This document shows positions 21,562 through 31,075 of a DNA stretch of 64,000 nt, one piece after another; within the stretch, counting starts at the first letter, position 1; every line of letters begins with the position of its first letter. The position numbers were made by a program, and so were the translations under genes. The DNA is from Kiritimatiellia bacterium (GTDB lineage: Bacteria; Verrucomicrobiota; Kiritimatiellia; WLWN01): the NCBI GenBank assembly GCA_012103575.1, contig WLWN01000001.1:2298538-2362537 (forward strand). The letters run 5' to 3'. A model generated the notes under the pieces. That model worked only from the letters and a program-made list of their open reading frames with translations. It searched no databases and was not told the DNA's origin.

Positions 21562-21635
21562 CAGGCCAGGAGGGGCTCGAACCCCCAACACCCGGTTTTG
21601 GAGACCGGTGCTCTGCCAAATTGAGCTACTGGCCT
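21562..21635 (-). tRNA. tRNA-Trp (CCA anticodon)
   Basis: 74-nt cloverleaf with acceptor stem AGGCCAG/CTGGCCT and discriminator G. The anticodon loop CTCCAAA gives CCA, and the T loop is GTTCGAG. The CCA tail is not encoded. It lies between rpmG and secE, as in Chlamydia-like gene orders. Confidence 0.96.
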
Positions 21636-21651
21636 ACCGGGACATTCTACA

Positions 21652-21804
21652 TTATTTTACTTCCCGGTGGATCGTATGTTTGCGATCGAACCGGCAATAT
21701 TTTTTGATTTCCAAACGATCTGAAGTCGTTCGTTTATTTCGAGTCGACGTGTAGTTGCGCCTTTTACACTCTGTACACGCTAAGGTTATGATCTCTCTGG
21801 GCAT
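21652..21804 (-). CDS. rpmG: 50S ribosomal protein L33
   Basis: A 50-residue gene reading [18 protein letters not shown] at the start and [14 protein letters not shown] at the end. The pair C-x-x-C at residues 10-13 is present, but the second half has only one Cys (42), so the usual four-Cys zinc site is incomplete. That resembles the zinc-independent or partially reduced L33 type. It follows tuf and precedes tRNA-Trp. Confidence 0.93.
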   Translation of the reverse strand: MPREIITLACTECKRRNYTSTRNKRTTSDRLEIKKYCRFDRKHTIHREVK

Positions 21805-21897
21805 TGAACGTTATACTCCTAAACACAACGAATAGACTTCTATGAAAATAGAAAATGAAGCCAACCTTCTTAGATCAACCTCACTTCATACATATTT

Positions 21898-23106
21898 TTA
21901 TTCAACCACTTCAGTGACTCGACCTGCACCAACAGTTCGGCCACCTTCTCGAATAGCAAACCGCATAAACTTCTCCATAGCAATCGGAGTAATCAACGTA
22001 ACGTCCATGCTAACATTGTCACCCGGCATAACCATGTCGACACCTTCAGGAAGAATAACATCACCGGTAACATCTGTTGTACGGAAATAGAACTGAGGGC
22101 GATACCCCTTAAAGAAAGGCGTGTGACGTCCTCTCTCATCTTTACTTAAGATATAGACTTCCGCTTTAAATTTAGTATGCGGATTGATCGATCCGGGCTT
22201 TGCAAGCACCTGACCCCGTTCGACATCCTCTTTTTTCGTTCCACGAAGAAGACACCCAACGTTATCCCCTGCAATCCCTTCATCCATTTCTTTGCGGAAC
22301 ATTTCCACACCCGTCACCGTTGTTTTCACTGTATCGCGTAAACCAACAATTTCGATTTCCTCCCCTGCCTTGACCTTGCCACGCTCTACACGACCCGTGA
22401 CAACAGTCCCTCGCCCTTCAATAGAAAAGACATCTTCAATGGGCATTAAGAAAGGTTGATCCACATCACGCTCTGGCTCAAGAACAAACGTGTCAACGGC
22501 TTCCATTAATTCTGCAATACATTTAGCTTCTTCAGAGCTCGCATCTGCGGATTGAAGCGCTGGCAAAGCAGCACCTCTAATAATAGGTGTATCATCTCCA
22601 GGAAATTCATACTTCGATAATAGTTCGCGAACTTCTAACTCAACAAGATCCAACAATTCTGGGTCATCAACCGTATCCACTTTATTGAGAAACACAACAA
22701 TCGCAGGAACCCCAACCTGACGAGCCAACAATATATGCTCACGTGTTTGGGGCATAGGTCCATCGGCCGCACTAACCACTAAAATAGCGCCATCCATCTG
22801 AGCCGCACCCGTAATCATGTTTTTCACATAATCAGCATGGCCTGGACAATCCACATGGGCATAATGCCGGCTATCTGACTCATATTCTACGTGAGACGTT
22901 GAAATCGTTAAAATTTTTGTTGGATCACGTCGTCCTTGAGATTCTGAAGCTTTAGCCACCTCATCATATGAAATAGATTGGGCCATGCCTTTAGAAGCTT
23001 GGATCGTAGTAATCGCTGCCGTTAAGGTCGTTTTACCATGGTCAACGTGACCAATGGTCCCCACATTCACGTGTGGTTTAGTGCGTTCAAATTTTTCCTT
23101 TGCCAT
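21898..23106 (-). CDS. tuf: Elongation factor Tu
   Basis: 402 residues starting '[20 protein letters not shown]', preceded by GAGGAAAATCG; the longer open frame is rejected on that basis. Motifs: 'GHVDHGKTT' (G1), '[20 protein letters not shown]' (G3) and 'NKVD' (G4). The only tuf gene in the window, located in the tRNA-Thr–tuf–tRNA-Trp cluster rather than after fusA. Confidence 0.98.
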   Translation of the reverse strand: MAKEKFERTKPHVNVGTIGHVDHGKTTLTAAITTIQASKGMAQSISYDEVAKASESQGRRDPTKILTISTSHVEYESDSRHYAHVDCPGHADYVKNMITGAAQMDGAILVVSAADGPMPQTREHILLARQVGVPAIVVFLNKVDTVDDPELLDLVELEVRELLSKYEFPGDDTPIIRGAALPALQSADASSEEAKCIAELMEAVDTFVLEPERDVDQPFLMPIEDVFSIEGRGTVVTGRVERGKVKAGEEIEIVGLRDTVKTTVTGVEMFRKEMDEGIAGDNVGCLLRGTKKEDVERGQVLAKPGSINPHTKFKAEVYILSKDERGRHTPFFKGYRPQFYFRTTDVTGDVILPEGVDMVMPGDNVSMDVTLITPIAMEKFMRFAIREGGRTVGAGRVTEVVE

Positions 23107-23175
23107 CGATTTTCCTCCTCGGCTATATATACGTTTATATTTTTCAATTCTAACCAACGTTTTTCAAAATACTCG

Positions 23176-23251
23176 TGGAGCCCACGAGCGGGATTGAACC
23201 GCTGACCTCATCCTTACCAAGGATGTGCTCTACCAACTGAGCTACGTGGGC
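23176..23251 (-). tRNA. tRNA-Thr (GGT anticodon)
   Basis: 76-nt cloverleaf with acceptor GCCCACG/CGTGGGC, discriminator T and an encoded CCA. The anticodon loop TTGGTAA gives GGT. First product of the tuf transcript. Confidence 0.96.
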
Positions 23252-23553
23252 CAAAGCAAGCGTCCTATCGATCTCACCCGTGTTCAATTTTTTTCTAAAT
23301 TATGATAAAGCAAAAGATACCCTATATCATCTTTCCTTAATATTTAAAGAAACATGAAAAAGGCCTTGATCTATGTATACTATTTCTATCTTCACTCACC
23401 CTTCAAAACGAAGCAAATCAAAAACGAAGCAAATCATACATCGTTTTACATCAAATTTTAGGGATGCTCAATAGAAATGGAGGAATATACCTGAAATAAA
23501 AATCCTGTCAACACACTTTTTAGCCTTTTTTTTACATTTATTTAAGTTTCTTA
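23252..23553. other. 302-base gap between tRNA-Thr and priA
   Basis: No ORF. The gap contains the promoter at 23484-23511 and a perfect 16-bp tandem duplication of AAAACGAAGCAAATCA (23405-23420 and 23421-23436) in the leader of the tRNA-Thr–tuf transcript. The rest is AT-rich. Confidence 0.6.
23484..23511 (-). promoter_or_regulatory. Sigma-70 type promoter of the tRNA-Thr–tuf operon
   Basis: On the minus strand, TTGACA (23511-23506) is separated by 16 bases from TATATT (23489-23484). It lies about 230 bases upstream of tRNA-Thr and points into the tRNA-Thr–tuf–nusG–rplK block. The perfect -35 box makes it the best promoter candidate in the window. Confidence 0.6.
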
Positions 23554-25773
23554 TCATAACAACGATAATGCATCTATATCTACAGTACACTTTATTTTCG
23601 GCGGCCATGTAAATGTCAGAAGGTTTTCTTTAATGATCTCAGACACTTTTCGCGTTGTTTTTGTTCGTACAAGAATCTGAAAACGATAGAATCCCTTCGC
23701 CTTCGCAATGGGGGCTGGTGAAGGTCCTGTTACGACACTACTATTTTGAAGTTTGGGCACGATTGCCTTCGTAAACATCTCTGCTGAAAACGATGTTTTT
23801 TCTTCAGAAACACCCTCTACCGTAACCAGGATAAGATGAGCAAAGGGTGGATAAAAAAGCTCTCGCCTAAACCCGAGTTCTTGATCCATAAACCCTTCAA
23901 AATCCATGCGGCGTACAGCTTGGATAGCCGGATGAGAAGGAGTATAGGTTTGAACAATTACTTCACCTACAATATCCCCCCTACCCGCCCGGCCTGCCAC
24001 TTGTGTTAACAATTGGAACGTACGTTCTCCAGCTCTGAAATCGGGCATGTGTAGCGTGGTATCGGCAAAAATAACTCCCACCAATGTTACATTTGGGAAA
24101 TGTAGTCCTTTCGCAATCATTTGGGTCCCGATCAAAATATCAATTTTACCGGAACGAAAATCCCCAAATATCTGATCATAAGCATATTTACCGGTTGTTG
24201 TATCGGCATCCATACGTTGCACCGCAGCATGAGGAAATAAACGACGTAGAACCACTTCAACTTTTTGAGTTCCAACACCTGCCATTCGAAAAGCAGGATC
24301 TTTACATGTCGGCTCAGGACACTGGTTCGGAACCCGGCTGACTTTACCACATATATGACATCTCAACTCATTGACCTGTTTATGATAGGTCATGGAAACA
24401 CTGCACTGATTACATTTTTCGACATACCCACATTTTGAACAAATCAACGACGTGGCAAACCCTCTCCTGTTCAGAAACAAAATCGTTTGCTCCGCACGGT
24501 CTAAACGTATCTGTATCGCTTCGGTTAAGTCTTTTGAAAAGACCTCCACGCAACCTTTTTGTCCTAACTCATGACGCATATCGATAATGCGAATAGAGGG
24601 CATGGCATGATCATCCACGCGATGGTCAAGTCTTGCCAATTGGTACTTTCCACTAAACACATTTTGGTAAGACTCAAGTGAAGGGGTCGCTGAACCAAGG
24701 ATGACGGTGCATCCCTCCATAGAACCTCTCATAACCGCTACATCACGAGCATGATATCGAGGTGTTTTATCCTGTTTATAGGAAGTTTCATGTTCTTCAT
24801 CTACAACAATAAGACCTAGATTCTTCACCGGCGCAAAAACAGCGGATCGTGCACCAATCGCAATATGGGATTTCCCCTCATAGAGCTTGCGCCACTCATC
24901 ATGGCGTTCTCCTGAAGAAAGATGGCTGTGCAGCACGGCTAACTTATCTCCAAATCGACCTCGAAAACGCTCCACCATCTGAGGGGTTAAAGAAATTTCC
25001 GGAACCAAGACAATCGAGCCCTTCTTTTGATCAAGCACATAGTTGATCGCCTGCAAATAAACCTCTGTTTTCCCACTCCCTGTAACGCCATGAAGCAACA
25101 TCACGCGGGACTTTTGGGAATCAATGAATGGCTTAATCTGATCCAATGCCTGGCGCTGCTCGAGCATGAGTTCCAACGGTTGAGTGGGTAGCACCGTTTG
25201 CCCCATAAAAGGGTCGCGCATCATTGTTTCATGACCGATCTTAACGAACCCTTTATCTTCAAGCCCCCTTAATACCGAAAAAGTGCCACGTGATAACTGA
25301 AGCACTTGTTGAGCGAACATAGGACCTTGATCTCTCAAAATACTCAACGTAGTTGCTTGTTTAGGGGCTTTTTTTTGAAGGGCTTCGAGCCTTGTTGTGT
25401 CTGATGCAAGAGACGTCGGAATAACAAACAATTGTTGTTTATAACGCCCCTCTTTTTTACGAATAACACTGGGCAATACAGTCTTTATCGCCTGCTCGAT
25501 GGGAGAGGCGTAATAGTCAGCAAGCCAATAAGCCAACTTCATCAGGTCTTGATTGATCAATGGCTTTGTGCCGACTCGGCTTTTGATCTCTTTAAGATTC
25601 GGGGTTTTAGATATATCGGAAAAACCTACAATATAACCTCGCGTCTCCCTGTGCCCAAAAGGAACAACCACCTGTGAACCAATGTGCAAGTCATTCTTTA
25701 ACGGTCCAGGAATGATATAATCAAACTCACGATCTAAAGATAATTCTACAACGACTTTAGCAATCGTACTCAT
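23554..25773 (-). CDS. priA: Primosomal helicase PriA (replication restart)
   Basis: 739 residues. The N-terminal 3'-DNA-end-binding domain reads 'DREFDYIIPGPL'. Walker A is 'LLHGVTGSGKTEVYLQAI', the DEAH-type box 'VVDEEHETSYKQ', and motif III 'LGSATPSLESY'. The zinc-binding insert carries paired C-x-x-C sites (CSKCGYVEKCNQC, CHICG, CPEPTC). PriA reloads DnaB at stalled forks. It is intact and transcribed divergently from the lytic transglycosylase region, on the same strand as yjbQ. Confidence 0.96.
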   Translation of the reverse strand: MSTIAKVVVELSLDREFDYIIPGPLKNDLHIGSQVVVPFGHRETRGYIVGFSDISKTPNLKEIKSRVGTKPLINQDLMKLAYWLADYYASPIEQAIKTVLPSVIRKKEGRYKQQLFVIPTSLASDTTRLEALQKKAPKQATTLSILRDQGPMFAQQVLQLSRGTFSVLRGLEDKGFVKIGHETMMRDPFMGQTVLPTQPLELMLEQRQALDQIKPFIDSQKSRVMLLHGVTGSGKTEVYLQAINYVLDQKKGSIVLVPEISLTPQMVERFRGRFGDKLAVLHSHLSSGERHDEWRKLYEGKSHIAIGARSAVFAPVKNLGLIVVDEEHETSYKQDKTPRYHARDVAVMRGSMEGCTVILGSATPSLESYQNVFSGKYQLARLDHRVDDHAMPSIRIIDMRHELGQKGCVEVFSKDLTEAIQIRLDRAEQTILFLNRRGFATSLICSKCGYVEKCNQCSVSMTYHKQVNELRCHICGKVSRVPNQCPEPTCKDPAFRMAGVGTQKVEVVLRRLFPHAAVQRMDADTTTGKYAYDQIFGDFRSGKIDILIGTQMIAKGLHFPNVTLVGVIFADTTLHMPDFRAGERTFQLLTQVAGRAGRGDIVGEVIVQTYTPSHPAIQAVRRMDFEGFMDQELGFRRELFYPPFAHLILVTVEGVSEEKTSFSAEMFTKAIVPKLQNSSVVTGPSPAPIAKAKGFYRFQILVRTKTTRKVSEIIKENLLTFTWPPKIKCTVDIDALSLL

Positions 25774-25790
25774 AAAGAATCTCTACACAA

Positions 25791-26207
25791 CTACTCACCT
25801 ATGATTTTGACCAATGCCCGTTTTTTTCGGTTCCCGTCGAATTCACCATAAAAAATCTGCTCCCAAGGCCCGAAATCTAATGCACCGTCAGTCACAGCGA
25901 CAACCACTTCACGTCCCATGACCGTACGTTTTAAATGCGCATCCGCATTATCCTCATATCCATTATGTGCGTACTGAGAATGGGGCTTTTCAGGGGCCAA
26001 CTTTTCTAACCATCGTTCATAATCTTGATGAAGGCCGCTTTCATCGTCATTGATAAACACACTAGCTGTAATATGCATGGCATTCACCAAAACAAGCCCT
26101 TCCTGAATCCCGCTCTCTTTCAGACAGGACCCAATCTGAGGTGTAATATTGATAAGTTCTCTGCGTGTGTTGGTCTTGAACCATAACTCTTTTCTATATG
26201 ATTTCAT
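25791..26207 (-). CDS. YjbQ/UPF0047 family protein (thiamine-phosphate-synthase-like fold)
   Basis: 138 residues from '[17 protein letters not shown]', chosen because AAGGAGG lies 5 bases upstream. Family motifs: '[19 protein letters not shown]' with the metal-binding His, '[20 protein letters not shown]', and '[13 protein letters not shown]' near the C-terminus. Some members have weak thiamine-phosphate synthase activity; the physiological role is uncertain. It ends 18 bases before priA and may be cotranscribed with it. Confidence 0.85.
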   Translation of the reverse strand: MKSYRKELWFKTNTRRELINITPQIGSCLKESGIQEGLVLVNAMHITASVFINDDESGLHQDYERWLEKLAPEKPHSQYAHNGYEDNADAHLKRTVMGREVVVAVTDGALDFGPWEQIFYGEFDGNRKKRALVKIIGE

Positions 26208-26289
26208 TAGAACCTCCTTAATAGTATGTTTCGCGTCGAAATAATCATGATTGAAATTTGTATATAGTGAATTTAAACTTACTTCAATC

Positions 26290-26841
26290 ATGAACAAAAT
26301 CTCTAGCAAAACTGCTGTCAAGGTTATTTATTGGAATGGCGTGGCAGCCATCCTGATTGTTTGCCTTGCAGGCATCTCCATCATTCGAAAAATCCACCAA
26401 TACGATACCCTCATTGTACGTATAAGCCGCACCCATGATATCGATCCCCGATTAGTAGCGGCCATGATTTGGAAAGAAAGTCGTTTTCGGCCTCATGATG
26501 TTGGAAAAGCAGGAGAAATCGGACTCATGCAGGTTACAGATGTTGTCGGCTATGAATGGGCTCAAGCTCAAAACGTTAAAAATTTTGTTAAACATGATCT
26601 GTTCAATCCAGAAACAAACATTAAAGTGGGCACATGGTATCTGGCAAAAGCGATCAACTACTGGAATCGATATAGCGATGCCATCCCCTTTGCGCTAGCC
26701 GAATATAATGCAGGGAGATCCAATGCTAAACGGTGGTCTAAAAATGCATCGGACAGTATAGCTTTTTGTGAAACCATTACATATCCAACAACCAAACGAT
26801 ATATTAAGGATATCCTAGAAAGATATCGCGGCGGAATATAG
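26290..26841 (+). CDS. Lytic transglycosylase, SLT domain, membrane-anchored
   Basis: 183 residues from the second in-frame start (ATG 26290). A basic N-terminus and one hydrophobic segment (about 12-33) form a signal anchor. The SLT domain follows: catalytic Glu in '[20 protein letters not shown]', then 'GLMQV', 'NIKVGTWYL' and '[15 protein letters not shown]'. It cleaves peptidoglycan glycan strands to 1,6-anhydro ends in the periplasm. It is divergent from yjbQ with 82 bases between, which must hold both promoters. Confidence 0.88.
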   Translation: MNKISSKTAVKVIYWNGVAAILIVCLAGISIIRKIHQYDTLIVRISRTHDIDPRLVAAMIWKESRFRPHDVGKAGEIGLMQVTDVVGYEWAQAQNVKNFVKHDLFNPETNIKVGTWYLAKAINYWNRYSDAIPFALAEYNAGRSNAKRWSKNASDSIAFCETITYPTTKRYIKDILERYRGGI

Positions 26842-26918
26842 CTGAGATGGAAATCAGCCAATTATGAACAACGAAAAGGGTTGGGACGACCCGAATAAAT
26901 TTATGATTTTAAATAATT

Positions 26919-27578
26919 ATGGATCATATGCGTCAAAACAACCCAACGTGTCCCTTATGCAAAACAGATCGTGCACATGATTATTTTAGCGATCAAACAC
27001 GTGACTATTATCGGTGTCAAATATGCCAGTTAATCTTTGTTCTCCCTTCACAGTTCTTATCTGCGAACGATGAAAAAGCTAGGTACGATTTGCATAACAA
27101 CAGCTCAGACGACCCTAAATATCGTCAATTTTTAAGCCGAACATTCAACCGGATCCAGACATGCATCCCCCCAGGAAGCCATGGCTTAGACTTTGGTTCA
27201 GGGCCCGGCCCAACCCTTTCTGTTATGTTCGAACAAGCTGGACACCGTATGGAAATTTATGATCCTTACTATGCAAAGGACCCGTCTGTACTTCAAAGAC
27301 AATACGATTTCATTACCGCGACCGAAGTGTTAGAACATATTCATAACCCGGCGGCTGATTTAAATCGACTATGGACCTGCTTAAAACCCGGAGCGATTCT
27401 AGGTATCATGACCAAAAGTGTATTTGATAAAAATCGTTTTTCACGTTGGCACTATAAAGATGATCCGACCCATGTATGTTTTTACTCGATGTCTACTTTT
27501 AAGTGGCTAGCTTGTCAATGGCAGGCGGATCTGACTATAGCGGATAAAGATGTAATCTTAATTGAAAAAAACAGATGA
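26919..27578 (+). CDS. Class I SAM-dependent methyltransferase with zinc-ribbon-like N-terminus
   Basis: 219 residues. The N-terminus has two C-x-x-C pairs (CPLCKTD, CQICQLIF), as in methyltransferases of the TylC/sugar C-methyltransferase type. The Rossmann core shows motif I 'HGLDFGSGPGPTLSVM' and 'ITATEVLEHIHNP'. The substrate is unknown. Starts at 26919 or 26928 are both possible, without a clear Shine-Dalgarno site. Confidence 0.8.
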   Translation: MDHMRQNNPTCPLCKTDRAHDYFSDQTRDYYRCQICQLIFVLPSQFLSANDEKARYDLHNNSSDDPKYRQFLSRTFNRIQTCIPPGSHGLDFGSGPGPTLSVMFEQAGHRMEIYDPYYAKDPSVLQRQYDFITATEVLEHIHNPAADLNRLWTCLKPGAILGIMTKSVFDKNRFSRWHYKDDPTHVCFYSMSTFKWLACQWQADLTIADKDVILIEKNR

Positions 27579-27758
27579 AAAAATATTTCTTATCATCTCT
27601 TACCATGGAAGAACGAGATAGTACAGGCCAATTGATAGGGTTGAGGAGTTTGACAGACGGTATATCTTTTTTTCATTGTTCTCTCCCCAAAAAATCATCT
27701 GTCCATCAATTCGGGTTAGGACGATAAGCTTTCATAACAACAGTAGGAGATTCCGCAC
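27579..27758. other. Convergent intergenic region
   Basis: The 180 bases between the stops of the methyltransferase and the SDR gene contain no credible gene. No clear terminator hairpin with a T-run was seen. Confidence 0.3.
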
Positions 27759-28523
27759 TTACTCAGAAGTCAGGGACTTTGAATTTTTGGCCAACTGCCT
27801 GTTGATGAAACCGGGCGCGACTCTTGACATCCAATGTAGCTGGTTAGCTTGCCCAGGACGAATCTCATCCCGATCCGCGCGCAACCCCTTGATAGTCGCA
27901 ACGACGAGTTCGTCTGTTGATATTATCGTGAAACCAGCATCCTCCGGAAGGTCAGCAGTTAGCTCGGTCCTCACAGCCGGGGGCATCAGTTCGATCACGC
28001 GTACACCATGGTCCTGTAGTTGTGCTCGTAGAGACAACGAGTACGAATGCAAAGCCGCTTTGGTGGCACAGTACACAGGCGCACTGGCGAGTGGTACGAA
28101 TGCAAGGCCTGATGACACGTTAATGACGGTGCCCCGGTTTTGTATGAGTACATCGATGAGCGCCGCCACGGTCCGGATGGGACCGGAAAGGTTGATATCT
28201 ACCTCTGCGGTTAGAGTGGACAAGTCTTCGTCGTTTTTTGAAAGATTTTTGTTAAGAAAGATCCCGGCATTGTTAATAAGTACGTTGAGCTGTGGGTGAT
28301 CCTTTTTCACTCTGGCAGCCATGTCCGCGACAGCAAGAGCATCTGAAGCATTACAACGGATCGTTTCGATGCCAGAGACCTCACTGGCAGCCTGGGCGAG
28401 TTTCGACTCCGTACGACCTGTGATGATTACTTTGTTTTCTAACTCAACAAATTTCTTCGCAAGCGCGAGACCGATCCCGGTACTTCCACCGGTTATGAGA
28501 ATTGTGTTGCCGGTCAAATTCAC
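27759..28523 (-). CDS. Short-chain dehydrogenase/reductase, DltE-like
   Basis: 254 residues. NAD(P)-binding 'NTILITGGSTGIGLALAKKF', 'NVLINNAGIF', catalytic Ser in 'GTVINVSSGLAF', Tyr/Lys in 'PVYCATKAALHSYSL', and 'RVIELMPPAVRTEL'. It belongs to the DltE-like SDR group, often of unknown substrate. The start is GTG with TAGGAGGT seven bases before it. Its GC content is visibly higher than neighbouring core genes and it lies directly beside an IS1380 copy, so recent transfer is likely. Confidence 0.85.
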   Translation of the reverse strand: MNLTGNTILITGGSTGIGLALAKKFVELENKVIITGRTESKLAQAASEVSGIETIRCNASDALAVADMAARVKKDHPQLNVLINNAGIFLNKNLSKNDEDLSTLTAEVDINLSGPIRTVAALIDVLIQNRGTVINVSSGLAFVPLASAPVYCATKAALHSYSLSLRAQLQDHGVRVIELMPPAVRTELTADLPEDAGFTIISTDELVVATIKGLRADRDEIRPGQANQLHWMSRVAPGFINRQLAKNSKSLTSE

Positions 28524-29236
28524 TGCTACCTCCTATTGCTTTGTAATTTTGTTTTGTAACCATTTTCCGTTTCGACTCGTTCTATCTCCAAGCGTTATCA
28601 ATCGCGGAATAGTACCTGAATCCGTCAGACAAAATCTGACGATTTTTCATTACCTGTTGGGCTAAAGCGGGGAGCATACCCGTATTCAAACAAACAACCC
28701 CACCCCAACAGGTGTGTATATGAAACAATATAAAATAAAGACTGGCAAGGGCGAACTCAACAGCACAAGCGGAAATCATCTTTGCGGCCTGCTGCTTGAG
28801 GATCATGCTCAACGGATTCTTCCCTCCAATTTTTAACCACGCCGCTCCGATGCGATCTCTGATCGGGAGATCCTCCTTACCCAGATCGGCTTACTTTGCA
28901 ACGGTCGAACCGATTTCAATGATATCGACCTGTACCGGGGTGATGAGATTTTTATGAATGCCTTTGGAGTTAAAAAGGGGAGTTAAAAAGGTAGCCTCTG
29001 AGCTGGTGTTCCGACGTCGTTTCGACGACCTGCCCCCAGCCAGAACCCATGTGGGGCTACGCAAACTCAACACCGAACTTTTTTCCTCGGGCCCCTTTGG
29101 CTAGGTAGATGTCGAAGGGCTTGATCTTGTTCCCGTCGATATCGATGTGAGCCCTTTGGATCACTCAGGCTCTTCGAAAGAAGGCGTTTCCTACACCTAG
29201 AAGGGCCATGATGGTTACGCCCTGATATTTGCCTAT

Positions 29237-30877
29237 GTGGGCACTCAAGGCCACATGCTTGAGTGCGAACTTCGACCCGGTAAACAACATTGTCAGTCGG
29301 GAACGACCGCGTTTATTGCCCGCAGCGTTGAAACGCTCCAAACCCTGGGCCTGGGTGGAAAATGTCTGCTTCGGCTTGATAGTGGCAACGCTGCGGCCGA
29401 TAACTTCGACGCTTTTGAGGATCATTATTTTATCGTAAAGCGAAATCCTCGCCGCGAATGTCCTGAACAAATGCTGGCCCTTGCACGCCGAGTTGGAGAC
29501 AAACAAGACAGTCGTGAAGGCAAGAACGTTTACACAGGCTTTTTCGATCATTTCCATCCCGGTGGTGACCAAAACCACCCTTGTGTCCCGGTGGCCTTCG
29601 AAGTGATTGAACGCACCATCGATATCGATGGTCAGAAACTTCTGGTTCCTAAACTTGAGGTGAACACCTGGTGGACGAACCTCTCTTGTCGTGCCAAGAC
29701 GGTGCTAGATCTCTATCATGGACATGGCCCCAGCGAGCAGTACCACAGTGAACTCAAAAGCGATCTTGATGTTGAGCGATTGCCTTCGGGGAGACTCTGT
29801 GCCAATAAGATTATTCTGTTATGCGCCATGGTGGCCTTCAACCTATTGCGCGGTCTTGGCCAAGAGGTCATCAAACGGGCTGGGCTTGCCCCGCAGAAAA
29901 TCAACATCCCGCGCTGGCGAATCAAAACGGTTCTCAAAAATATCGTTTATTGCGCGGTTCGATTGGTCCGCCACGCCGGACGAATTGAACTTCACTTTGG
30001 CAAGCGTTGTCGCTGGTTTGAAGTGATACAAGATATCGCATCTTCTTATCGTGTAGATCTTAGAACGTTTCAGCGTGGGCTCTCTCGTTTCAACGAAACC
30101 GGACAGACCGCTCCCCGACCGCGTGGGCATCGTCAGGCCCTCTACAGCGGAAAGCAGCTCAAGGCGTTGGCTCAACTGGTGGGCAAACATCCCGATGCAA
30201 CGCTTGAAGAACTTAAGAACATGAGCGGCGTGAAGGGGTCGATCATGGCCGTACAGCGGGCGTTGAATCGGTTGCGCGCCCGGTATAAAAGAAACGCTTC
30301 ACGCCAGCGAGCAAGGCCGGGCGGATGTAAATCTCTTGAGAAAGCAGTGGATCCAAGTCGCCTTGTCTTTATTGATGAATCCGGGGCGAAAACGAATATG
30401 ACTCGTCTGCGGGGCCGGGCGTTGGGCGGGAACAGGTTTTTTGCCAAAACGCCTCATGGACATTGGTGTACCACCACCTTGATTTCTTCGGTCCGCCTGG
30501 ACGGAACAACAGCGGCTATGGAGGGGGAGGGGGCGACAGACACGGCTGTTTTTGGAGAATATATTCGCCGGGTTCTTCTCCCGACTCTTTCACCTGAAGA
30601 TATCGTCATCATGGACAATCTTCGCGTCCATCACAATCCCAAGGTCATTGAACTCATTGAGTCATGTGGAGCCCATGTAAGATTCCTTCCACCCTACAGC
30701 CCCGATTCCAACCCCATTGAAAAAATGTGGGGCAAGATAAAGAATCGGTTGGGCAGCCTTGCAGCCCGCAGCCAGCAGGAACTATCTGAAGCGATCACAC
30801 AAGCGTTCGAAGAGGTTTCTCCCGACGAGGTAATCGGCTGGTTTTCTTCGTGCTACATCGCGACACCTCAATCGTGA
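29237..30877 (+). CDS. Chimeric ORF: IS1380 transposase C-terminal part fused to IS630 transposase
   Basis: 546 codons without a stop. Residues 1 to about 265 are IS1380-family sequence ('RLDSGNAAADNFDAFEDHYF', 'YHGHGPSEQYHSELKSD'). From about 267 on it is IS630: a helix-turn-helix 'DIASSYRVDLRTFQRGLSRF', then the DDE domain with 'RLVFIDESGAKTNM', 'DIVIMDNLRVHHNPKV' and 'PPYSPDSNPIEKMWG'. The junction lies in a shared GATAT. Compared with the two full IS630 copies, this piece lacks about 125 bp at its 5' end and a 22-bp segment between two GATCCAAG repeats. That loss puts the catalytic part back in frame. Whether it is expressed is unknown; it begins after a stop inside the IS1380 gene. Confidence 0.75.
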   Translation: MGTQGHMLECELRPGKQHCQSGTTAFIARSVETLQTLGLGGKCLLRLDSGNAAADNFDAFEDHYFIVKRNPRRECPEQMLALARRVGDKQDSREGKNVYTGFFDHFHPGGDQNHPCVPVAFEVIERTIDIDGQKLLVPKLEVNTWWTNLSCRAKTVLDLYHGHGPSEQYHSELKSDLDVERLPSGRLCANKIILLCAMVAFNLLRGLGQEVIKRAGLAPQKINIPRWRIKTVLKNIVYCAVRLVRHAGRIELHFGKRCRWFEVIQDIASSYRVDLRTFQRGLSRFNETGQTAPRPRGHRQALYSGKQLKALAQLVGKHPDATLEELKNMSGVKGSIMAVQRALNRLRARYKRNASRQRARPGGCKSLEKAVDPSRLVFIDESGAKTNMTRLRGRALGGNRFFAKTPHGHWCTTTLISSVRLDGTTAAMEGEGATDTAVFGEYIRRVLLPTLSPEDIVIMDNLRVHHNPKVIELIESCGAHVRFLPPYSPDSNPIEKMWGKIKNRLGSLAARSQQELSEAITQAFEEVSPDEVIGWFSSCYIATPQS

Positions 30878-30884
30878 AGCGCTC
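30032..30884 (+). mobile_element. IS630-family fragment inside IS1380 copy A
   Basis: The right end (…GTGAAGCGCTC, followed by TA) matches the ends of the full IS630 copies at 56046-57039 and 59749-60740. The left end is missing: the join lies in the shared sequence GATAT. The natural C-terminus of the IS1380 transposase and about 50 bp after it, present in copy B, were lost together with the IS630 left end. The simplest history is insertion at a TA dinucleotide followed by a deletion across the left junction. Confidence 0.8.
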
Positions 30885-31075
30885 TAAGGCGACTGCGCAA
30901 GGAGACCTACGCCCCAAAATGGTCAAATCAGAGTGAATCTGACCTGTACGCTCAAAAAATTCATCAGGGTGATACTTGCCGGTCCCAATCCGCCCAAAAG
31001 CGAGCATCTCAAGGAAAAAATTTTCAACTTTTGAGCCCCAAAACGCCTTCCGAAGCGATAGCTGACGGATTCAGG

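Larger units (their letters stand above)
28615..31075 (+). mobile_element. IS1380-family element copy A, with IS630 fragment inside
   Basis: The terminal inverted repeats are CCTGAATCCGTCAG (28615-28628) and CTGACGGATTCAGG (31062-31075). Just inside the left end is a hairpin CGTCAGA/TCTGACG, and a second inverted pair CCTGTTGGG/CCCAACAGG follows. The 5-base flanks differ (TAGTA and TTGGT), so no target duplication remains. Compared with copy B, this copy carries two in-frame TAG codons (29102-29104 and 29198-29200) and has acquired an IS630 piece (about 30032-30884). It is inserted in the 5' end of the spermidine-synthase-like gene. Confidence 0.88.

Noticed and set aside
28582..28812. 76-codon ORF on the minus strand in the IS1380 left end (also at 34135-34335)
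   Set aside because: It lies antisense to the transposase N-terminal region and overlaps the terminal repeat. It is conserved only because the two IS copies are conserved.
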